A stretch of 36,769 bases of DNA, taken from the NCBI GenBank assembly GCA_007116685.1, contig SKIC01000048.1, positions 1 to 36,769 of the forward strand. The letters are read 5' to 3'. Under the pieces are notes generated by a model. The model ran no database searches and was not told the DNA's origin. It was given only the letters and a program-made list of their open reading frames with translations. This document shows, in pieces, positions 7,852-14,766 of the stretch (position 1 is its first letter; every line of letters starts with the position of its first letter). The DNA comes from Balneolales bacterium. Lineage in GTDB: Bacteria; Bacteroidota; Rhodothermia; Balneolales; Natronogracilivirgulaceae. The translations under genes and the position numbers were made by a program.

Positions 7852-8613
7852 ATGTGGAAACGTTTTGTCAGAGCTGTGAAATCATTATTTGGTGGGGTTG
7901 TAACCTCAATGGAAGACCCAAAACTCATTCTGGAGCAAAATATCCGAGAGTTGAATGATCAGGTTCCTCAAATGAATGAGAACATTGCTACGGTAAAGGC
8001 AAATGTGATGCTGTTAAAGAAAGAATTGGATAAGTATGAAAACAGACTTTCTGATTTAACTGCCAAAATCAAAGCGGCAATTCAGGCAAATCGTGATGAT
8101 ATCGCTGAAAAGTATGCCTTGCAACTCCAAAAAGCCGAAGAAGATGTTGCTCATACCAAAGAACAACTAAAATTTGCGGAAGATGCGTTTAGAAAAGCCT
8201 TGCAGGTAAAAAAGGTTTTCATGCGTGAAAAAGACCGCAAAATTCAGGAAGCCAGAGAAGCACTACGCGCAAGTGAGCGTTCTGAGTGGCAGGCAAAAGT
8301 AGCTGATGCACTAGAAAAGTTTGAAGTGGGTGGTTTGGATTCAACTCACGATGAAATGGTATCCCGAATTAACGAAAGAACGGCGAAGAACGAAGCTCGC
8401 ATGGAATTGGCGCTCGATAACGTAGATACCGATGAATTGGAAATCGAGCTGAATGCAGAGCAATTGAGAGCTTCTGAGATTGTGAAAGCAATGAAACAGA
8501 AAATGCAACAAGACGATAGTTCTGATGTGGCAACGAGCCAACCGGTTTCAGAAACTGAAGAAAAACAGGAAGAAGCTTCGGGCAAAACTGTAGGTAGAAA
8601 AGCAAAATCCTAA
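7852..8613 (+). CDS. pspA: PspA/IM30 family membrane-remodelling protein
   Basis: PspA/Vipp1 proteins bind and remodel the inner face of the cytoplasmic membrane, assemble into rods or rings, and belong to the ESCRT-III superfamily. The N-terminus is an amphipathic membrane-binding helix (MWKRFVRAVKSLFGGVV), followed by the family segment SMEDPKLILEQNIREL. Residues about 25-220 are continuous coiled-coil helices (ALQLQKAEEDVAHTKEQL). The tail after about 225 is acidic, S/E/Q-rich and probably disordered. The length of 253 is slightly above E. coli PspA (222). A strong AAGGAG site supports the start. No pspF, pspB or pspC gene lies nearby. Three genes follow with exactly 1 nt between each stop and start, so PspA is probably made in fixed ratio with them. 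Confidence 0.92.
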   Translation: MWKRFVRAVKSLFGGVVTSMEDPKLILEQNIRELNDQVPQMNENIATVKANVMLLKKELDKYENRLSDLTAKIKAAIQANRDDIAEKYALQLQKAEEDVAHTKEQLKFAEDAFRKALQVKKVFMREKDRKIQEAREALRASERSEWQAKVADALEKFEVGGLDSTHDEMVSRINERTAKNEARMELALDNVDTDELEIELNAEQLRASEIVKAMKQKMQQDDSSDVATSQPVSETEEKQEEASGKTVGRKAKS

Positions 8614-8614
8614 A

Positions 8615-9046
8615 ATGGCGAACAGGGAAGAAATAAACAGGCTGAAAGAAGAGTACAAAACTCATTACAGGGCTATGTACGAAGCTAAAAAGCGAGCCAA
8701 ATCTTCACAGCAGAGAATGAAAATTGCTTCTGCTTTGAAGAATATGGACAGCTCTGATTTATTTTCTTCTATGGAAACCGTGATTGATGCGGTAAGAGAA
8801 AAAATTACAAGAGCGGAAGCTCGGTTCGAAGTATTTACAGAAGAGTTGCTGAAAGATTACTCTCCTGAAGTCTCTGATTTTGAAAACGAACTAAAAAGGA
8901 AAAAAGCCAAAGAAGCCGTTGAAGAAATCAAGAAAATAACCATCAGATATGAAAATGAGCTCGATGAAGTGATTGCAACTTTGGATGGTTCTAAAACACT
9001 CGGACCGTCAAAAGTAAATATGGAAGTAGAAGGAGAGCGTAAATAA
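8615..9046 (+). CDS. Small coiled-coil protein linked to pspA
   Basis: A 143-residue, highly charged, almost wholly helical protein with K/E/R-rich stretches (REEINRLKEEYKTHYRAMYEAKKRAK, split across residues 4-29, and later ENELKRKKAKEAVEEIKK). It has no signal peptide and no membrane segment, so it is predicted cytoplasmic. I do not recognise a family. The start is one base after the pspA stop (TAA-A-ATG) and its own stop is one base before the next gene (TAA-G-ATG), which points to translational coupling and a shared assembly with PspA. It may be an adaptor or helical cap for the PspA polymer; this is inference from context. Confidence 0.8.
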   Translation: MANREEINRLKEEYKTHYRAMYEAKKRAKSSQQRMKIASALKNMDSSDLFSSMETVIDAVREKITRAEARFEVFTEELLKDYSPEVSDFENELKRKKAKEAVEEIKKITIRYENELDEVIATLDGSKTLGPSKVNMEVEGERK

Positions 9047-9047
9047 G

Positions 9048-9911
9048 ATGGATGACAATAAATTTATCAATTATACCCGTGAGGCTTTCTTACATCCTCT
9101 AAATATCTCTTTTCTGCTAGTAGCAACCCTTAGTGCTTTTTTTACAGGTAGTTCGGGTACTATACCCAATCTGATTTTTCTGACCACCTTTGGACTTGAA
9201 TTGATTTATTTGGGCACTGTACCCAGGATGAAAGAATTCCAGAAATACATAAAGCTCAGAAAAATTGCAGAACGCTCCAGGTCTCATGAGGAGAAAGAGA
9301 TTTTTAATCGTCTGGAGGAATCATCTCAAAAAAGATATTTAGTCCAGCGCCATTTGAGCACTCTCATTAGAGAAAACTTCGAAAAAATGCCATATACCAC
9401 TCGTGGGGTATTGGATAACATCAACACGAAAATTGATGGTTTACTAACCAATTATCTGGTCAATTTGGAGCTTCTTGGGAGATATGAGAATTTTTTAGAT
9501 TCCACTTCCCAAAACACACTGAAAGCAGAAATTTTAAGCTTAGCCAAACAAATTGAAGGAATTGAATCCGTAAAGTTGAGAGAAATTAAAGAACGCCGAT
9601 TGAGTATTCTTAATAAACGCTACGATAAGTTCGATAAAGCCAGAGAAAAATATGAGATTTGTGAATCACAACTGGAAACGATAGAAGATGCAATTCGTTA
9701 TATTTACGAGAAGTCGATGACGATGAGTAATCCTGATGAAATTGGTTTCCAATTGGATAATTTAATCAGTGATTTGGAAGACACAGCTCAGATGATGGAA
9801 GATATTGAACATGATTTGCCACCAACGTATACTATCCTTCAGAATTTAGAAGAAACAGAAATAGAATTTGATAAAACGACATCGCCGGCAGGGCGAGTAA
9901 AAACTAGTTAA
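9048..9911 (+). CDS. Membrane-anchored coiled-coil protein linked to pspA
   Basis: In this 287-residue protein, residues about 17-55 contain two hydrophobic segments forming a hairpin (ISFLLVATLSAFFTG and IPNLIFLTTFGLELIYLG). The remaining about 230 residues are charged coiled-coil helices (EEKEIFNRLEESSQKRYL; KLREIKERRLSILNKRYDKF). The predicted topology puts the long coiled coil in the cytoplasm, where it could meet PspA at the membrane. No family recognised. The upstream gene supplies an AAGGAG site 12-17 nt before this ATG, and one base separates the stop codons from the flanking starts. It may play the anchoring role that PspB/PspC or LiaI/LiaF play in other Psp systems, although it has no sequence similarity to them that I can see. 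Confidence 0.8.
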   Translation: MDDNKFINYTREAFLHPLNISFLLVATLSAFFTGSSGTIPNLIFLTTFGLELIYLGTVPRMKEFQKYIKLRKIAERSRSHEEKEIFNRLEESSQKRYLVQRHLSTLIRENFEKMPYTTRGVLDNINTKIDGLLTNYLVNLELLGRYENFLDSTSQNTLKAEILSLAKQIEGIESVKLREIKERRLSILNKRYDKFDKAREKYEICESQLETIEDAIRYIYEKSMTMSNPDEIGFQLDNLISDLEDTAQMMEDIEHDLPPTYTILQNLEETEIEFDKTTSPAGRVKTS

Positions 9912-9912
9912 T

Positions 9913-10704
9913 ATGGCTAAAGAATACGTGAATTTATTATTGGAAGTTGATGATAACGGCGTTGCTCTTATTACGATAAATAGACCTGATAAATTAAATG
10001 CTCTGAACACCGAAGTGCTAAATGAATTGGAAATGGTGTTCACAGAAATGAATAACAGGGATGATGTAAGAGGAGTGATTTTGACTGGAGCCGGAGATAA
10101 GGCATTTGTTGCCGGCGCTGACATCAAAGAACTTGTTGATTTGAATGAGCCGAGAGGCCGGGCCGCTTCAGAAAGAGGTCAGGAAGTCTTTTCAGCAGTT
10201 GAAAATTGCAAGAAACCTGTTATTGCAGTAGTAAACGGTTATGCGCTTGGTGGTGGATGTGAATTGGCTATGGCTTGCCACATGCGCGTTGCCAGTGAAA
10301 AAGCAATTTTTGGTCTGCCCGAAGTTAGTTTGGGAACCATCCCCGGTTATGGTGGTACGCAACGCCTCACCCGCCTTATTGGGCAAGGCCGTGCTATTGA
10401 AATGGTATTAACAGGCAATCACATCAAGGCAGATTTAGCTTTGGCTTTTGGACTCGTAAACAGAATGGTACCCCACGAAGAAGCACTAAAAGAAGCGCAA
10501 GAGTTATTGGGTAAAATCCTGAAGCAAGGTCCATTAGCTGTGGAAAATGCAATCACAGCCATTCATGCTGCCGATTCTTTGCCGGGAGATGAAGGTTATA
10601 GAAAAGAAGCCGAATTATTTGGTAACTTATGTGCAACCAAAGATTTTAAAGAAGGATGCAGTGCGTTTTTAGAAAAGCGCAAAGCTTCATTTACTGGAAA
10701 CTAA
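9913..10704 (+). CDS. Enoyl-CoA hydratase/crotonase family protein
   Basis: A 263-residue crotonase-fold protein, the family length. The CoA-binding and oxyanion-hole segments are AFVAGADIKEL and NGYALGGGCELAMAC. Both catalytic glutamates of true enoyl-CoA hydratases are present: E117 (GGGCELA) and E137 (GLPEVSLG), followed by IPGYGGTQRL. This supports hydration of trans-2-enoyl-CoA, as in beta-oxidation or short-chain acyl-CoA metabolism. The gene starts one base after the stop of the membrane-anchored coiled-coil gene (TAA-T-ATG), so it is physically part of the pspA operon despite having no obvious functional link. It may tie lipid turnover to membrane stress or simply ride along. Exact substrate unknown. 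Confidence 0.93.
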   Translation: MAKEYVNLLLEVDDNGVALITINRPDKLNALNTEVLNELEMVFTEMNNRDDVRGVILTGAGDKAFVAGADIKELVDLNEPRGRAASERGQEVFSAVENCKKPVIAVVNGYALGGGCELAMACHMRVASEKAIFGLPEVSLGTIPGYGGTQRLTRLIGQGRAIEMVLTGNHIKADLALAFGLVNRMVPHEEALKEAQELLGKILKQGPLAVENAITAIHAADSLPGDEGYRKEAELFGNLCATKDFKEGCSAFLEKRKASFTGN

Positions 10705-10732
10705 TTTCTAACACTTGGAACCTCCGGATTGT

Positions 10733-10739
10733 AAAGGAG
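10733..10739 (+). promoter_or_regulatory. Strong ribosome binding site of the CNNM/CorC gene
   Basis: AAAGGAG stands 7 nt before the ATG at 10747 and fixes that start. A CTCC at 10722-10725 could pair with GGAG (10736-10739) and weaken initiation, but four base pairs are too few to claim regulation. Confidence 0.6.
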
Positions 10740-10746
10740 TCACGCA

Positions 10747-12021
10747 ATGAGCAATGAGTGGCTCCTTATTATCGTAGTAATTGCTCTCAGTGGATTTTTC
10801 TCAGGTTCTGAGCTTGGGTTTGTGTCTGCCAATCGGCTAAAGATGGAGATAAAGGCACGAAAAAATTCCTTGAATGGGAAGTTTATCAACTTCTTTATTC
10901 GAAATCCTGAGACCTTTCTATCTACTACTCTCGTTGGCAATAATATTGTTAACATTCTTTATTCAACGCTAATGGCGTTGTTTCTCAGAGAGCCGGTTAT
11001 TGGTTTATATGAACTCAGCTTTGGCGCTATTCCATCAGAGTTAACCATACTCAGTATACAAACCATCATTGCGGCATCTCTCATTATGGTTTTTGGTGAA
11101 GTTATCCCCAAAGTGCTATTTCGAATTCACTCTGAGTCGTTAATCTCCTTTTTTGCACTACCCTTACGTTTATGTAGCATTATCTTCCGACCCATCGTTG
11201 CTATTTGTAATTACGTTGCAGAGAGTTTTTTGAAGACATTTCTCCCTGAAACCGGAACCTCTGAACAAGTATTCCGCCGCCAGGATATTGAAATGCTATT
11301 AAAGGAAATCGGAGATAATGATGATTCTGAAATAGACAAAGATGATTCTGAAATTTTGACCAACGTTCTGGAGCTTTCTACGAAAAGAGTGAAAGAAAGT
11401 ATGATTCCCAGAACAGAAATAACCGCCGTTGAGAAAAACACAACCGTTCAGGAAGTGCTCAAGGTGTTTATATCTTCGGGATATTCGAAAATCCCAGTTT
11501 TTGAGGAGAGTATTGATAATGTAATTGGGGTAGTTTTTGCTTACGATTTATTTAAAAAGCCAAAAACCTTATCCGAAATTCTCAGACCGGTCAAAATTGT
11601 TCCTGCCAGTCAGAAGTCAAAAGATTTGTTGTCTGATTTTCAAAAACTGAAAATTTCACTGGCCATTGTAATTGACGAGTATGGCGGTACTGCCGGCTTG
11701 GTTACTTCTGAAGATTTGCTGGAAGAAGTAGTGGGCGATATTCAGGATGAATACGATTTTGAGGACGCGGTCATCAAAAAAATTGCTCCTAAAACCTATG
11801 TGCTTTCAGGTGATGTGGAAATAAAAGAGCTGAACGAAAAATATTCTGAAATTGGCCTGCCTGAAAGTCAACAATACGACACGATTGCCGGTTTCATAAT
11901 GAATGAAACGGGTAGAATCCCGACAGTGAATGAGGAAATAATTTTTGATCGCCACAAGTTTATCATCAGCAAAGTGACTTATGCACGAATAAACACGGTA
12001 AAACTTGTGGTTTTGGATTAG
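10747..12021 (+). CDS. CNNM-domain/CBS-pair membrane protein (HlyC/CorC family)
   Basis: Inner-membrane protein of 424 residues. The N-terminal CNNM (DUF21) domain of about 180 residues has several membrane segments and starts with the family pattern (LSGFFSGSELGFVSANRLK). A tandem CBS pair follows at about residues 205-330 (MIPRTEITAVEKNTTVQEV; YSKIPVFEESIDNVIGVV; DEYGGTAGLVTSEDLLEEVVG). The transporter-associated CorC/HlyC domain is at about 345-424 (VLSGDVEIKELNEKY; DTIAGFIM). Family members act in Mg2+/Co2+ efflux or homeostasis; the haemolysin name is historical. It lies 42 bp after the crotonase gene with its own strong ribosome binding site, and may be on the same transcript as pspA. 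Confidence 0.93.
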   Translation: MSNEWLLIIVVIALSGFFSGSELGFVSANRLKMEIKARKNSLNGKFINFFIRNPETFLSTTLVGNNIVNILYSTLMALFLREPVIGLYELSFGAIPSELTILSIQTIIAASLIMVFGEVIPKVLFRIHSESLISFFALPLRLCSIIFRPIVAICNYVAESFLKTFLPETGTSEQVFRRQDIEMLLKEIGDNDDSEIDKDDSEILTNVLELSTKRVKESMIPRTEITAVEKNTTVQEVLKVFISSGYSKIPVFEESIDNVIGVVFAYDLFKKPKTLSEILRPVKIVPASQKSKDLLSDFQKLKISLAIVIDEYGGTAGLVTSEDLLEEVVGDIQDEYDFEDAVIKKIAPKTYVLSGDVEIKELNEKYSEIGLPESQQYDTIAGFIMNETGRIPTVNEEIIFDRHKFIISKVTYARINTVKLVVLD

Positions 12022-12043
12022 ATTGTATCTCAATCTATTTTTC
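12013..12043 (+). promoter_or_regulatory. Predicted Bacteroidota-type promoter for the tandem AAA+ gene
   Basis: TTG (12013-12015), a 20-nt spacer and TATTTTTC (12036-12043) match the TTG-N20-TAnnTTTG layout with one mismatch in the last base. The same spacing appears before rplM and the flagellin gene in this window. The predicted transcription start is about 37 nt before the ATG at 12087. The -33 element lies inside the end of the preceding gene. Confidence 0.45.
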
Positions 12044-12086
12044 GCCGTAACGCCATAGCGCTAACCATCATTAATCGAAAAAATCT

Positions 12087-13808
12087 ATGGCCTCTGAATT
12101 CTTGAATTATCCTGATTGGGTACAGCATTTTGCAAAAAAGTATTTAGGCAAAGCAGCTTCTCAGTTTATTTTTCATGGAAATATCCACGATGATGTTCCT
12201 TTTGGTTCTGAAACCGACAAAAGCTTTATGCGCTTTCCGAAGTTTTTATCATCAGAACTATTTGCCGGCAGAGATGTTGTGATTTTCTACGACAGATCCG
12301 GTGGTTTACATTTCAGAGATAAAGAATCCGAGAAGGATTTTCATGATGCTTTGCAAGCCATTGACCGTATATCCGGCACAGGTTTTTCTAAAAGTCTGCC
12401 CATAGACCCCTTTCGAGTTCTCGGTATTATGGAACGGTATTTCCGATTGCGCTTGCCCCAAAATCGGAGCATTGCTTTTATTATTGATTACGCCGAAACC
12501 ATCATACCAATGTTGGATGGGGCATCAGCCGGAACCGAGGATAGAAATGTGTTGGTTACGCTTCAGAAATGGTCGCATGATCCCTTGTTTTTGGCAGCTG
12601 ATTTTACCACTGTCTTACTAACTGAAAACCTTACCAATCTAAACCGAAGTCTGATTCAGAATCCTCATACCGTCTCTGTTTATGTGGGTTTGCCCAATCA
12701 AAAAGAACGTGCTGATTTTATTCATCATCTAACGAAAGATGCCGATTGGGATGATGTTTCAGAGCTTTCCAAAGAAGTTTTAGCCAAGCTAACAGCCGGA
12801 CTCAGTTTGATTCACTTGCGTGGATTGATCTCATCAACTTTGGAGCACAAATACAAAATTACGGCTGAAATCCTTACATCGGCCAAAAAGGAAATTATTG
12901 AAGCGGAAGCCTATGATTTACTGGAGTTTGTGAGTTCTGTAAATAATTTGGATCATGTAGCCGGGCATCGTGCTGTAAAACAAAAACTCAGAGATGCCTC
13001 TGCGGCTTTGAAAAATGGTAAGTCAGAAGTACTGCCTATGGGGTATTTGGTCTGCGGACCGGTTGGGACAGGTAAAACATGGATGGTTACCTGTTTTTCT
13101 GGAGAAGTTGGTATCCCTATGGTGAAATTGAAAAATTTCCGTAGCCAATGGCAGGGAGTTACCGAAGCAAACCTGGAAAAGATTTTAAGTTTAATCGAAG
13201 CTATGGCTCCTGTAGCCGTTATGATTGACGAAGCCGATGCTTACCTCGGCAATAGAGACCAAAGCGGCGACAGCGGTGTTTCCAGCCGTGTATTCTCAAA
13301 AATTGCGACCTTCATGAGCAATACAGATAACCGCGGCAAAATTATTTGGTTTTTGATGACTGCTCGCCCGGATTTGATGCCCATAGATTTGAAAAGACAG
13401 GGACGAGCAGAAGAGCATCTTGCATTATTTCATCCCGAAAGTTTTCAGGAGCGTAAAGAATTATTCGAAGCGATGATGCAAAAAACCGGTGTTTCTTTAT
13501 CAGAAGAGTTCGTGCCTTCGCAATTGGAGAACGAAAATCATACTTGGTCTGGGGCAGATATTGAAGCTGCTTTAACCAGAGCTTCGTTTTTGGCTGCTAA
13601 AGAGGGTGCGGAAAGAGTTAGCAGAGAACACCTCACAGAAGCATTTAACGATTTTCTTCCTGCTGCCTATCCTGATGAAATCGAACTCCAAACTTTGGTA
13701 GCGGTAATGGAATGCACCTCGAAAAATCTATTACCAATGCGCTACAAGGACGCCGATAGATCCGAAATACTTCAAGAGATAGAAGAATTAAAAATGATGC
13801 TCGGATAG
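12087..13808 (+). CDS. Tandem AAA+ ATPase with degenerate first domain
   Basis: A 573-residue cytoplasmic protein. The C-terminal AAA+ module is complete: Walker A GPVGTGKT (residues 324-331), Walker B VMIDEADA (D381, E382), a sensor-1 region MTARPD in which Asn is replaced by Thr, and arginine-finger-like RQGR. The first about 270 residues also look like an AAA+ fold without a P-loop: a Walker-B-like strand IAFIIDYAETI, a sensor-like strand TTVLLTENLTNLNRSL, and a lid-like YVGLPNQKERADFIHHL. This degenerate-plus-active layout resembles Ycf46-type and some classic AAA proteins. There is no protease or membrane segment, so a protein-remodelling role is likely. It lies downstream of pspA and the CNNM gene but has its own predicted promoter. 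Partner unknown. Confidence 0.85.
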   Translation: MASEFLNYPDWVQHFAKKYLGKAASQFIFHGNIHDDVPFGSETDKSFMRFPKFLSSELFAGRDVVIFYDRSGGLHFRDKESEKDFHDALQAIDRISGTGFSKSLPIDPFRVLGIMERYFRLRLPQNRSIAFIIDYAETIIPMLDGASAGTEDRNVLVTLQKWSHDPLFLAADFTTVLLTENLTNLNRSLIQNPHTVSVYVGLPNQKERADFIHHLTKDADWDDVSELSKEVLAKLTAGLSLIHLRGLISSTLEHKYKITAEILTSAKKEIIEAEAYDLLEFVSSVNNLDHVAGHRAVKQKLRDASAALKNGKSEVLPMGYLVCGPVGTGKTWMVTCFSGEVGIPMVKLKNFRSQWQGVTEANLEKILSLIEAMAPVAVMIDEADAYLGNRDQSGDSGVSSRVFSKIATFMSNTDNRGKIIWFLMTARPDLMPIDLKRQGRAEEHLALFHPESFQERKELFEAMMQKTGVSLSEEFVPSQLENENHTWSGADIEAALTRASFLAAKEGAERVSREHLTEAFNDFLPAAYPDEIELQTLVAVMECTSKNLLPMRYKDADRSEILQEIEELKMMLG

Positions 13809-13869
13809 TTATTTCGTTTTATCTTATGGGCTTAGGATATTAGATGAAACTATATAATTATAGGATTTT

Positions 13870-14343
13870 ATGTTTATGAGAAATTGGCTGAACGGTATCG
13901 TATTATTCACTTTTTTGCTAATTGGTTGTTCATCAGAAAACAACCCCTATGCGGAATGGGAAGTTTTCGGAGCGGAAATCACCCCTGTATCAATATCAAC
14001 TGTGTCAGATGTAATTGATGAATTTGAGTTAGATTTAGAAAAAGAGTTTACCATTTCAGGTGAACTAAAAACCGTATGCCAATCAAAAGGTTGCTGGACT
14101 ATTCTTGAGGCAGAAGATGGACGAGAAGTGAGAATGACGTTTCGTGATTACAGTTTTTTCCTGCCTATAGAATCTGCCGGGCGGTTTGTTATTGCCGAAG
14201 GTGTGGGATTGAAGAAAGTAACCAGTGTTGACGAACTACGCCATTACGCAGAAGATAACAATGCCAGCGAGGAAGAAATCCTTGCCATTGTTGAGCCCAA
14301 AGTAGAATACCTTTTTGAGGCAAATAGTGTTTTGATGCAGTAA
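13870..14343 (+). CDS. DUF4920-type lipoprotein
   Basis: A 157-residue lipoprotein: the hydrophobic signal sequence (WLNGIVLFTFLLIGC) ends in a lipobox with the lipid-accepting Cys at residue 20. The mature part carries the pattern GELKTVCQSKGCWTILE and FRDYSFFLP, which I recognise as the DUF4920 domain of Bacteroidota-type proteins, with two conserved Cys around K/G that could bind metal or form a disulfide. Its biochemical role is not established. Two in-frame ATGs (13870 and 13876) are possible; AGGA at 13862-13865 does not decide between them, and either gives the same mature protein. It is followed 10 bp later by a predicted haem lipoprotein, and the two are probably co-transcribed. Confidence 0.8.
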   Translation: MFMRNWLNGIVLFTFLLIGCSSENNPYAEWEVFGAEITPVSISTVSDVIDEFELDLEKEFTISGELKTVCQSKGCWTILEAEDGREVRMTFRDYSFFLPIESAGRFVIAEGVGLKKVTSVDELRHYAEDNNASEEEILAIVEPKVEYLFEANSVLMQ

Positions 14344-14353
14344 GAGAATCAGA

Positions 14354-14755
14354 ATGAAGTTTACATTACCCAGCTTATTAATTTTACTCTCTTCATTTTT
14401 TTTGATTCAAAGTTGTAGCTCTGAAAGATATGAACCTGCTCAAGATTTACGCGAAGCCATGCAGGAAAGAATGTCTGATGTGGTCAGATTGCGTGAAGCC
14501 TATGATAATGGAGAGCCAATGCAAAGGCGCGAATTTACGCGATTTGCCGGGCTACCTAACTCGGAATTCGTAGATGATGTCTCTGTATATCAAGCCTATT
14601 TCGAAATTTTTGACGATATGTACGAAGAAATCTTCAAGTCAGATGCTCCTGAAAAGCAATTCAATATAATTATCCAATCTTGTTATGCCTGCCATCAGGA
14701 TGTTTGTCCGGGGCCGCTTAGAGCAATTAAAAGACTGGAAATCACAGAATTATAG
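14354..14755 (+). CDS. Predicted single-haem c-type cytochrome lipoprotein
   Basis: A 133-residue lipoprotein with signal peptide LPSLLILLSSFFLIQSC and lipid Cys at residue 21. Near the C-terminus there is one haem-c attachment motif C-Y-A-C-H (residues 110-114), and the rest is predicted helical. A helical bundle with a C-terminal CxxCH is the arrangement of the cytochrome c-prime family, although the protein is on the short side. A small envelope-attached electron carrier or gas/redox sensor would fit. It lies 10 bp after the DUF4920 lipoprotein gene and is convergent with uup, 11 bp away. The haem assignment rests on one motif, so a non-haem role remains possible. Confidence 0.7.
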   Translation: MKFTLPSLLILLSSFFLIQSCSSERYEPAQDLREAMQERMSDVVRLREAYDNGEPMQRREFTRFAGLPNSEFVDDVSVYQAYFEIFDDMYEEIFKSDAPEKQFNIIIQSCYACHQDVCPGPLRAIKRLEITEL

Positions 14756-14766
14756 AAACCGATAAA

